Shown here in pieces: positions 44,372-53,703 of a stretch of 64,000 bases of DNA. The stretch is taken from assembly GCA_022570795.1 (NCBI GenBank), contig JAKUDP010000023.1, forward strand, positions 992,001 to 1,056,000, in the 5' to 3' direction. Below the pieces are notes generated by a model that was not told the DNA's origin, searched no databases, and saw nothing but the letters and a program-made list of their open reading frames with translations. The translations under genes and the position numbers were made by a program. Positions within the stretch are counted from its first letter, which is position 1; the number at the start of each line of letters is the position of its first letter. The stretch is from Sphaerulina vaccinii. Taxonomy: Eukaryota; Ascomycota; Dothideomycetes; Mycosphaerellales; Mycosphaerellaceae.

Positions 44372-46441
44372 ATGGCGATTGCAGAAGAGATCGAGCAACA
44401 ACGACCTGGAAGTGCTGGAAGCAATAGTAACGGTGACTTAGTTGACACGATTGTCGATGAACTTGCGCCTTTGTTACCCGATGGCAGCGAGCCAACCTTA
44501 TACCGAACCATATCGCGGAAAAGCAATGCTGGCGACTTGCCGCCTCACGACAAAGATCTAGAGCTTGCAAAGAAACAACAAGCAAAGCAAGGAGCACCTC
44601 GTGGGGTGTATGCCACTATCTCCGTCTTGCTACTTGGTGTATTTATTGCCCAAGTCGATGCCAGTCTGGTGCTAGCAACTTATGGCAAAGTTGCGTCGGA
44701 CTTCGGTGACTTGGACTCTGGATCATGGCTGCTCTCAGCGTTCGTACTGGCTCAGTGCGTAGCTCAGCCCTTGTATGGCAAGCTTTCAGACATATATGGA
44801 CGCAAGGCTTGCCTGCAAGCTGCCTATGTGCTCTTCGCGGCAGGAACAGCTGGATCAGGACTTGGTCAATCTATGAGACAAGTCATCGCATGGCGCGTGG
44901 TCCAAGGCGCTGGCAGTGCTGGTATGACTTCGATGGTCTCGATCATAATCACGGATATGGTCCCGCTACACGAGGTTGCGACCATCAGGAGTTATGTGAA
45001 CATATTGCAAACCAGTGGCAGAACCTGCGGAGGGGTAATTGGAGGGGCACTGACTTACAGTCTTGGCTGGCGCTGGGCCTTCCTAGTGCAGCTGCCGCCC
45101 ACCTTGCTGTCTATTCTCATGGTAAGAAGTCGTAGGCCAAAGGCATCCCCCATATTCAAATGTCTCACTGAGCTTGAGCCTGCTAAGGTGACAAGCTCAA
45201 AGACAGGCCTGCCGAGACACAATCACACTTATCAGAGATACTTGCTTACCTTCTATCTACTACTTTTGCAGGTCCATATGCGACTCAAGCTGCCCTCGAG
45301 ACAGAGCTCCGGTCTTACTCAGTGGCAGAAACTGCAAAGAGTCGACTTTGCTGGGGCCATCCTCCTTTGCACGACGATCTTCCTGGGTTGCTTCATACTC
45401 GAAACGGGTGGCAGACAGTATGCATGGACCTCTTCGACAGTCATTGGCATGGCAATCGGCTTCGCGGTTGCCTTGGTCATCTTTGTCATCTCAGCCAATA
45501 TTGTCGCTGAACCAATCTTTCCACTGCGACTGCTGCGGAAATGGGCTGTGCTGAGCAATTACGCAATTGCACTTCTTCAAGTTATGCTGCAATTCTCTCT
45601 CATGACGATCGTCCCGCTTTACTTCCAGGCCACGAACAGAGCCAATACTGCACAAGCTGGCGCCTACCTTATTCCGGCGTTCATAGGCAACACGGCAGGG
45701 GGCTTGATCTCTGGCTATTTCATCAGTAAGTATAGTAGGCAGAAGGCATGCGCTGTTGACAGTGTCTCACTGAGCTCACATCCACTGGGGTGCTGAGCTC
45801 AAAGACAGACACTTGATGAGACAGCCTGCATTTTCAGAGATACTTGCTAACCCTTCTACCTACTACTTTAGAATACATTGGATTGTACAAACCGATGACC
45901 GCCATAGCACCGCTGTTCTCGGTATTGTGTATGTGCCTTTGCTACTTCCTCTGGAACGGTCATACTTCTGTATTGGAGTCGATGGCCACGTTCCCCGGAG
46001 GCATGGCGAACGGCATGGTCTCGAGCTCCATCTTCGTTGGTCTGGCTGCTGGTGTGACAGAAGAGGACATGGCAGTTGCTGCTTCTGGACTCTTTGTGTT
46101 CTTCAACCTTGGCGCTGTTGCTGGTGCAAGTGCTGGAGCTGCTGTCTATCAGAACTCATTAAGGACTGGACTGGCTGCCGCGTTGGAAGGAGTTCCCGAT
46201 GGTTCTGAAATCATGCGTAGAGCATTGTCTGACATGAGCTACGTTCAGAACGCGAACGCCAAGATCCGAGAGCTGATCGTGCCGGCATATGTGTATAGTC
46301 TGCACCAAGTCAACTGTGAGTCAGATTCTCAGGAGAGTGAGACGTCTTATGCTAATGAGAATGATAGTGCAGAGTATCGTTTGCGCAGTGATCTGCTTTG
46401 CTATTGCAGTCTTCGTTCCGCAGCGACGCCTCAAGAGGTAA
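44372..46441 (+). CDS. Vba-like MFS transporter (DHA2 type)
   Basis: 573 aa, 14-helix drug:H+ antiporter-2 layout. Exons: 44372-45121, 45272-45725, 45872-46315, 46368-46441. ISVLLLGVFIAQVDASLVLATYG is motif D1-like. PLYGKLSDIYGRKACLQAAY is motif A, and IAWRVVQGAGSAGMTSMVSI with IITDMVPLHEVATIRSYVNI closely matches vacuolar basic amino acid (Vba) carriers. The first two introns (150 and 146 nt) are related to each other and to introns of the chitinase gene, and look like introner-like elements. The first is a multiple of three with no stop, so retention would insert 50 residues. The last intron joins HQVN to LQSIVCAVICFAI. Confidence 0.9.
45122..45271 (+). mobile_element. Introner-like intron A (MFS intron 1)
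   Basis: 150-nt phase-0 intron of the Vba-like gene, three times longer than normal introns here. It shares with the other three copies the internal words GTCTCACTGAGCT and CTCAAAGACAG and the 3' block CAGAGATACTTGC followed by CTTCTA-CTACTACTTT before AG. It is the most diverged of the two copies in this gene. Confidence 0.7.
45726..45871 (+). mobile_element. Introner-like intron B (MFS intron 2)
   Basis: 146-nt phase-1 intron. It is nearly identical over its whole length to chitinase intron C on the opposite strand 13 kb away (about 10 differences by eye). The 5' end TAGTAGGCAGAAGG is complementary to the 3' end CCTTCTACCTACTA with one mismatch, so the ends can pair in a long stem. Confidence 0.8.
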
Positions 46442-46896
46442 CGATCAGATCTCTCTGTCTGCGCAATGACAAGGCTCGTCGCTATTGCAGTCACCATCTA
46501 GAACCACTAGGAAAGGATACAAAAGATGATGTTGCGCCCTCTGGAATGAGATTTCCGATGCTTCGATGACATGTCTGGATATTTAGTGCTTTCGTGCCTG
46601 ACTCGTGGCCGGAGATGCTTTCAAGCTATCGACACGATTCGATGAATAGGCTCTGATGGAATCCATAGTCAAGACGAATGCAGTGAATGCCAGTTGACGA
46701 AACGAACGAGTCGATTCTTCCTCGACATGGATGACATACCCTGGTCAATCACAGACGCGTGCCGTCCCGAAGGACGCGACTTTCGAATCTTAGACGCGTC
46801 TGCCTCCATGTTTCACCATGCATTATTGAAGACTTTTCTTCTCTGTGGACATCTTGCTTTGCATCTAAGTTTTCAGCTCATCGTCTCGTTACAATA
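46442..46896. other. Intergenic, nothing recognised
   Basis: 450 bases holding the MFS 3' UTR and the promoter of the next gene. No repeat seen. A GACGCGT word occurs twice (46753 and 46793). Confidence 0.4.
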
Positions 46897-48207
46897 ATGG
46901 CAGGCGTCAAAAGAGCCAGACAGTCTGAAAAGGAAGGATCGTCCAAGATTCGACGAACAATACGGACGCCTTTGAAGACCATCGGCATGATCAAACCCGG
47001 GGCGCTCGATATCAAGACTGCGAATGACTATCTGCAGAGATACAATCACCTTCTACCATTTGCCAAGAATGACAAGGACTTCCGTGCCTCTCATCGAGAG
47101 ATGGTCGATGCTTATGCCGAGATAGAACGCATAGTCCGTGAAGCGCAGGCCGCTGTAAGCGAGCAGCTCGATCGAATGCTCAACATTGTGGCCTTTGATC
47201 TCCCAGATGCCACGAGGCTTGGCTCAAGATCTTTTACGAAAGGCGAGATTATGAGTATTCATGTCTTCAGGATCGATGTGATCAACACTGACACATAAAC
47301 AGAGCTGGATCTGTCAGACTTTAAGGACATGCTGGACAACGTACAAGCGAAAGATGCTGTCGCGTTCTTGACCCACTTGCGAAAGCTATGGATCGAGTGT
47401 GAGAACCTCTGGGCAAGTCCATGTGGCGAAGTGCCATTCACGCACTACGCCTTCCTCCACAGAACCTTTCTGTCTCTGGAGAAGGTCATATTGCTAATAG
47501 ACTTCGCGGATGACGATGAAGTGATCAAATGCGCTTGCTTCGCCTTTATTGTCTTCGTTCACACTAAACTAGGCGCTCATCGGATCGCCGATAACTCGAC
47601 CGGTGGCTTCCCTACATATGAAGACGATAAAGAGATCCTCTCGGAATATCAGCGCCAGATGAGTGCTGTAGACCGCTTCCTGAGAAAAGCCTGTCCGCAT
47701 ATCTCGTTCCGAAGCGGGCACGACTACTCTGCCGAAGAGGGCGACGAAGGCGAATGGTACTGGAATACCGCGGCTGCTTGGCGAGAGATGTTACAAGGCT
47801 ATTCGTCAGAGTGCGTATCAATTACAGATGACTTGAAGGATTGCAAGCACGGACGGATGTTCCCGATTATGAAAGCTCTCTTGCGACAAGCTCATGAAGA
47901 GACACGAAGCCTTTGCCAGATTACCACCGGAGAACATTTGCCTGCGGAGCTTGTGGACACGGTTCACGAGTTCCTGCTTGTTGCTGACAAAATACCGCTA
48001 GACAGGACTGTCGCTACGCCGGCCAAGACCGCGGAAGGAAAGGACATCAGTTGGGACTCTGATGACAGTGGCTGCGATGATGACGATGCCGACGACCATG
48101 AGGATGATTCCATGAACGGAAAGCCTGTGCTGCTTGCGCCGTACAGACGTCAATGTATGAGAAGCCATGACAGCTTCCAGGATTGGGGCGCAGAAGATGC
48201 ACAATGA
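46897..48207 (+). CDS. Unknown protein, possible GC-AG intron
   Basis: 416 aa in two exons, 46897-47242 and 47303-48207. The N-terminus is basic (KRARQSEKEGSSKIRRT, nuclear-signal-like), the middle is mixed helical, and the C-terminus has an acidic run (DSDDSGCDDDDADDHEDD). The exon 1 end AAAG|GCGAGA fits a GC-AG donor, giving SFTK-ELDLSDFKDML; an alternative GT donor at 47254 (GTATTC) is also in phase and adds four residues. The acceptor ATAAACAG and branch CACTGAC are clear. I recognise no family. Confidence 0.6.
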
Positions 48208-48701
48208 GATTGTTTCGACTGAGACAAGAGGCCCGACTATGGAACACTTTCGATCAAAGTCAATAGCTTAGAGTCAAACATGTCACCATCTCTGTTGTCG
48301 ATCTTCCGAAGCACACTCATGTCCAGACACATATTGGCAAGTGAGTGAAGACAGCATTTGGAGAGGCTTCCCAGCACATACCTCGCATCTCGCACAAATA
48401 GTGTGAGCTCGGGCCCACGCATGGCTCATGGCTCATGGCTCTACAACATCAAGCTCTATCTTACAGGCCATCCCATCGCATCTAGGATCAAGGTTGTGTC
48501 GATGGTCAAAATACATAACCATGAGACCGGATGTCAGGTTATTGCTTAGATGCAATCCATCAGAGCACACCAACGACTAGTGACGTGATCTATCATTCCC
48601 GCGGTCAAGGCAAAGCCCTCCACGATCCGCAATACACCAAGCATCTCAAGGCGAAGACAGTGACCGCCGGCCATCATCACTCTTTCCAGAAAGTCAGCAG
48701 A
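48208..48701. other. Intergenic, promoter of the small secreted protein
   Basis: 490 bases. A direct repeat CATGGCTCATGGCTC occurs near 48420-48440. The frame of the next gene is open upstream to 48531 but has no leader character before 48702. Confidence 0.4.
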
Positions 48702-49106
48702 ATGCGCCTCCACGCTCTCCTCTTCCTCGCCTCATCGACTTCGGCCTGCATCCACTTCAACGCCACAATCAGCGCAGACTCCCTCCTAACAATCAACAAC
48801 TGGGACGACGGCAACAACGACCAACAACTACAACTCGGCGATCCAGACGGCGATATTGTCTGCGCAGGCGAAGCTCACAAACCGACTAAAGAAGGACAAT
48901 GGAGTGTCGACTGCTCAAAGAAGGGCGCAGTGTTCGATGTCTTCTTGGAAGCTAATCACTCTTCACTTTTTGTATTCTACAGCTATATTAATCTTGAAGC
49001 TGCATGTTTACAGAAATCAAAAGAGAACCCGAGTAGGTTCTTATTTCCGTTGAGGATCGGGAGTGAAGATGGAGTGATGTTTCAGAGGGATATCTATTGT
49101 GACTAG
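48702..49106 (+). CDS. Small secreted protein
   Basis: 134 aa, intronless. MRLHALLFLASSTSAC is a signal peptide with likely cleavage at A-C or just before. The mature part (about 118 aa) has five or so Cys residues (HFNATISADSLLTINNWDDG; IVCAGE; SVDCSKKG; AACLQK; YCD end), one or two glycosylation sites and no known domain. Size, Cys content and leader fit a candidate effector or extracellular structural protein. It ends 57 bases from the convergent broken APH gene. Confidence 0.7.
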   Translation: MRLHALLFLASSTSACIHFNATISADSLLTINNWDDGNNDQQLQLGDPDGDIVCAGEAHKPTKEGQWSVDCSKKGAVFDVFLEANHSSLFVFYSYINLEAACLQKSKENPSRFLFPLRIGSEDGVMFQRDIYCD

Positions 49107-49163
49107 AGAGAGCATGTATTGACTTCGCGAGGGCGAAAGAGCTTGGTTGGTAGATGTATGGAG

Positions 49164-50564
49164 CTAGAGCTGAGTGCCTGTCTGGACCTCTCTCGCTTCT
49201 CTATGTGCTTCTCGATACTCTCTTTCTGCCCTTCTTGAGAATTCTAGCATTTCTTTCCAGCTCAATTGCTCCAGCTCTTTGGTCACGTCCTCTACAGTTC
49301 TTGGGCTATCAGTTGACAGACTGTCAAGCCAGGTATCGATGGTCCTCCACATAATTCCTCTTCCAAGACCTCTATGACAGTTCCGCAAGGCCCACTCGAA
49401 ATCGAGCTTCCGGGGATTCGCCTGATTAGCCTCGAATATCTCAACCCATTTTGGTTCCAGAACTTTCATCTGTTCGAGGAAGTGCGCTCGTAGGTTTGTT
49501 TTCTCATAGTCTTCGAGCTGCTCCCAGATCATAGTGTCTTTGCTTCCATCATCCATATAGAGACGTCCTTCGTCGGGCTTTTCATGGCGTTCTTCTCCAA
49601 CCCATAGGAGTCGGGGGTAATTGCAAGCTGACCACAATGGTACAGTAGACACGCATTCCCATCCAACCACTCCAGTCAAAGCTCCCTCACTGTCTGCCAT
49701 GATAGCTTGCTCGTCCAGATCGTCGTGCCACAGAACAGACGCTTCTGGCTCTCCATTGCTTTGCTCCTCCCCGAAAACGTCGCTGATATGAGACTGAAGC
49801 TACTTGACCAGCGGAAGTGAACGCTCGGCTGTGTCAAGCTCGTCCGCCTCGCTATCATCACTATCAACATCTTCGTACGGATGGTCTGCAATGTAGTCGC
49901 TGTACTCTTTCCCCCGCACCTGGAGGATAGCTGCAAACCAGTCCGAGCTTGAGTGAAATGGGCCTCGTGCAACATCTTGCAGTCCTCGCTGACCTCCAAA
50001 GAAGTCCGCATCGACGATCCTCCCAACCTTTGGTCTGCCTCGTATGTCACCAGATGAGTCGGGATAGATGCTCCCAATGCCTCTGAACTGTTTTCGGAAG
50101 GTAGAAGCCAAGTACCGTGCAATCTCCGCCACAAGTTTCTCCTTAGCTGCCCAGTCCATCGACCACCACATATGTTCCAGAGGCTCTCCTGGTACGTTCC
50201 TCGTGAGTATCCACTCGAAGCCAGCTGGGTTCGTGTTGTTCGCCTCATACGCCACAACCTTTGGAACAGGGAGCGAGGTGTTGTCCCAGATCCACTCCAA
50301 GGTCGCGACTTCGCTCAGTGTCTTCCACTTTGGGTCAACAGGTAATGCAACGCGAAGAACAAGCTCTTCGGAGCTGCCTTTGACATTGTAGGTCTTGGTG
50401 AATGCTTCTCGGGCGAGTCGTGTCACCTCGGAGCAGGCTATAGTGCCGCTCTCTTGTATCGCTCGTTTGATGGACTCGAGATCGGGCTCCGTGGTCCATT
50501 CTGGAAGTTCTCCAAGTATTCCCATCCACCTTGACCCGTTCAAATGCTGATCGTCGAACTCCAT
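49164..50564 (-). pseudogene. APH-type phosphotransferase, broken and degenerate
   Basis: Aminoglycoside-phosphotransferase-like kinase fold, common in fungi with unknown substrates. The frame from ATG 50564 stops at TAG (49802-49800, codon 255) and continues in the same frame to 49164, giving 467 codons if read through. N-lobe: SSEELVLRVALPVDPKWKTLSEVATLEWI, with an Arg where the catalytic Lys would be; FEWILTRNVPGEPLEHMW is the usual hinge. After the stop, the catalytic loop reads VLWHDDLDEQAIMAD where family members have HDDLxxxNILV, so the metal-binding Asn is Ala. GVVGWECVS replaces GVVDWECVS, so the metal-binding Asp is Gly. The stop and both losses together suggest a dead gene. Confidence 0.8.
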
Positions 50565-51109
50565 ATCGTCAGGTGGGCGGAGCGGCCTTCGCTTCGATGG
50601 AGAAGATGACTCTGAGCGCTGTCGCAGCTGAAGACGTCCCAGTTCAGGCAAAGTTCGTCGCAGAGATGCCAGGAGTAGTAGTTTCAACAGTATTGTTGCT
50701 GTCGCGAATTGTCGAGAAAATGTGAAATGTTGTTGTGGTGAAAGTGTCAAAGGAAGGTCTGCGGCGACTTAATTAGGCAACTGTGACCCACTTATATGGG
50801 CTTGGCACCTGCCTTCTTCTCTGCCTCTTCACAGACTCGAACATCCTCCTCGACTGTGCTCCCAGTGGCCCAGTCGTTATAAGAACGCGGAGAGGAAGAG
50901 GCAGCTCCGCTTACCAACAGATAGAGTCGAAAGTGATGAGAAATCCACCATCTCTCCGCCAGCGCGAACGTTTACTGGAAGCACCAGGATTGCGCCTTCG
51001 GTACCATGGTGCTCGCGAGCAAGACTGAAGAGGCACTACCTCCTATAATGTCGGGCCGATAATGGCAGTGGTTTTACATGGACGAACGCTGGATTGCCTA
51101 ACTTCGTGA

Positions 51110-51180
51110 TGTCTCCATCCCAGATAGTAAAGTATTCCATGCCAACGAAGCTTCAATCTCAAGGCGCAGAAAAAGTATTG
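51110..51180 (+). repeat. Diverged direct repeat, copy 1
   Basis: Shares GATGTCTCCATCCCAGAT exactly with copy 2 at 51.6 kb, then a spaced match through AAGC, GCAGAAA and TCTTCAGAGA. The pair is 470 bases apart in the same orientation. Confidence 0.5.
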
Positions 51181-51579
51181 CCGGTCTTCAGAGAGAAGCA
51201 GCGTCCCGCAATGCTGTCCGTATAACACGCTGGGCAACAGCCACGATGGGTATGGCTGGCCTTGTCGATAAGCGTGAGAAGGTAACGTCGAAGGACCCAG
51301 CGATCTTCGACTCTGCATTCATGCTATATCGTCTTGGAGATGTGTCTTGTCCTGAGCCGCTGCCCACAGTGCTGCCTGCCTCAAAGACTGTTCTGTTCTG
51401 TTCAGGACCTTTTCGCTCTCCGCATAATCTTTGCCGTGGTCAGAGCGGTTCACAGCCAGGCTTCTAGCGTTGGACGCCGATCCCATCCAGCCGAGTTTAC
51501 TGACCTGTCTACGATCGGTTGCTAGAAACAAATCCAGAGATATTAGCACTCCTAGGACGTGAACTGGACTGTGTCAGCC

Positions 51580-51665
51580 CGATGTCTCCATCCCAGATCG
51601 TATTCCCATACCAAAAAGCTGCAGCCAGAGCAGAAATACGAGTATGAGCAGTCTTCAGAGATGCA
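51580..51665 (+). repeat. Diverged direct repeat, copy 2
   Basis: Second copy of the repeat above; similarity fades beyond about 90 bases. Neither copy is in a supported gene. Confidence 0.5.
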
Positions 51666-52020
51666 GTATATCCAAGTCTCTCTAATTGATCTCCGGAAGG
51701 GAGTACTGCTCGGTCTGCGATCAGGGTGGCGCGGCCTGTAGAAACGTGCGGAGACTGCCCGAAGTATATGGCCTGGACCAGTTCTCTAAAATAAGCTGGA
51801 CGGTAGATCCGGTTCTGCCTACACTCCTACTAGCGTGGTACTCATTCGAAAATCGAGAGAGTCCAAAGGAGCTGAGGCTACATGAACACGAAGAGATGCT
51901 ACGATGCACTTCTGCTCTCATACGATGCTGCTCGCACTTCTTCTATGCCTTACGTGAGCTCCACCAACGCCTCGCTAAGCACTCAGTCTTCAAGGAATGC
52001 CGTCTCATTCGCCTAGGGTA

Positions 52021-52971
52021 TCACGTCGTCAGCTCCGGCGTCTTAGCCATGCCACTACCCACTCCTCTCAACAGAACGATAGTATTCCCGGTCGTGACTC
52101 TCTGTCCCAACTTCTCACCAAAGTCCAACAATGTCCCTCCTTCCACGTGAAACACTCTCAACTTATCCTCCTCACTCTCGGACCGATTGTTGATATTCTG
52201 CACTTGCAGACTCTTTGCCGCGAGGTCCAGCACCCTGCCGATAGAATAGTCCGCACTGTAGAAGAAATTCCCCTTTGGTATCTTGGCCGTTGTCGTATCC
52301 GAGCTGGCTTCCACGTATAGGTATATCCTCTTATCCTGCGCAATCTTCTCATCGCCCTTCGCTGTTCGTTTCAGAGCATTGATTGCCGTGACCGAAGCAG
52401 CTGCACTCTTCCTGGCCGGACTCTGAGGGACTTTCGGTGTAGGTAGACTAGCTTTCTTTGACAAGCCCCAAGCTTTTAGCTTATCGAGCGCTGCCAATCC
52501 CTTCTCCTTTTGCGATTGTTGGCCATTCTTTCCTGTCCCAAGCGGTATGAGGTTCGCGCAGTTGTGCTCATATGTGAAGCGATGTTTGAGACAATAGGAC
52601 CTCCGACACTTCTCGCAATGTACGCCCGTGACCAAAGGTGTGTTGATGAGTGTTTTGCATGAAGGATCAGAGCATTGCTGTTCGTGTGAGAGGATGGAGG
52701 GTTTCGTCGGGCCTTTGTAGCCAGAAGACATTGGGCCGCGGTTGGCGTCTGCTCGTCTGCGTGCCCACTCGCCTTCTTTGGGACATGCGTGGGCGGTCTC
52801 GGTGCGGTGGTCGAGACAGTAGCTTCCTTTACAGCTTTCGCATTTGAAGGGGAGGAAATCGAGTTGTCTGCAGAAGGCTGCTTGACAATGAGCTCCTATT
52901 GCTTCTACTTCTGCGTATGACATGCTGCTGAAGCTGTCTTCTTGTTTCGATGGATCTGGAGTGGAGGTCAT
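52021..52971 (-). CDS. CUZ1: AN1 zinc finger protein Cuz1/ZFAND1-like
   Basis: 316 aa, intronless. Two AN1 zinc fingers: residues about 29-66 (C-x4-C...CESCKGSYCLDHRTETAHAC) and about 100-140 (CSDPSCKTL...CEKCRRSYCLKHRFTYEHNC). A basic Ser/Ala linker follows, then a ubiquitin-like C-terminal domain (RIYLYVEASS to NTIVLLRGVG). This order is that of yeast Cuz1 and human ZFAND1, which link Cdc48/p97 to the proteasome and help clear arsenite-induced stress granules. All Cys/His ligands look present. The start ATG lies in a good context. Confidence 0.9.
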   Translation of the reverse strand: MTSTPDPSKQEDSFSSMSYAEVEAIGAHCQAAFCRQLDFLPFKCESCKGSYCLDHRTETAHACPKEGEWARRRADANRGPMSSGYKGPTKPSILSHEQQCSDPSCKTLINTPLVTGVHCEKCRRSYCLKHRFTYEHNCANLIPLGTGKNGQQSQKEKGLAALDKLKAWGLSKKASLPTPKVPQSPARKSAAASVTAINALKRTAKGDEKIAQDKRIYLYVEASSDTTTAKIPKGNFFYSADYSIGRVLDLAAKSLQVQNINNRSESEEDKLRVFHVEGGTLLDFGEKLGQRVTTGNTIVLLRGVGSGMAKTPELTT

Positions 52972-53703
52972 CGTGGCGCTGTTCCCTTATATATGTATAC
53001 TGTATGAGTGAGATGAAGTGCTTGCGTGGTCTGCCTCTGCCTGCTGATGATATGATCTCAGCGATGGATGGCAAAGAAACGCCCAGAAGATCTATTTCTA
53101 ATCTGGGCGCTCTCTCGGAAGGAGGAAAGACTGTCAGCTACTTCAGCAATGGACGCGTAGTGAGAAGAGAGAAGGAGTCTACTTGGCCTCAAACCAGCCT
53201 CTATCACTTTCACGTGAAATTGTAGAGCTCACTTCACTTCACCTCACAATGGCGAAAGACAGGCATCTTTCCGCATCAGTCCGTGGTGGATCCTCTGCTC
53301 GATGCTTGATTGGTGTCTCTACCCCGCACTTGGATGAACGTTTGACCCAAGGGAAGGCACGAGACCGCGTGCTTCCCTTCTTCCCTTCCCTTCTTCCCTT
53401 CCCTTCCCTTCCACCTGCAACAGCCGCAAGCAAGTCGAAGTACCTCTGTAGCTTCCTTCCATATTCGCCTATCTCTGGTTGTACCTGATTACCTTGACCA
53501 TCTATACTCTCACCCTCACCATAGCTGACACCTCGCATCTTCTCCACGCAGCCGGACTGCACTTCATCAACATCTCATTGTTCATCTGATTGACCTCACA
53601 CGACACATCAGCCCATGCAGCCACTCACCACGATAGCAAGCTCCCGCTGACACCATTGCGTGCTCGAAGCAACAACAGCAGCAAGTGAGAAACAACATTC
53701 ACC
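52972..53703. other. Divergent promoter, Cuz1-like and repeat protein
   Basis: 730 bases with no supported gene. It contains a strand-biased pyrimidine tract (53372-53412) 290 bases before the rightward start. Such C/T tracts are common in fungal promoters. Confidence 0.45.
53372..53412 (+). repeat. Polypyrimidine CCCTT-type tract
   Basis: About 41 bases made only of C and T, largely repeats of TTCCC. Probably a promoter CT-tract of the downstream gene, or a simple-sequence repeat. Confidence 0.7.

Larger units (their letters stand above)
50565..52020. other. 1.4-kb non-genic region with a diverged duplicate
   Basis: No gene supported. Short frames occur on both strands. It contains two related segments (see the repeat entries near 51.1 and 51.6 kb), suggesting remnants of an old duplication or transposon. 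Confidence 0.4.
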
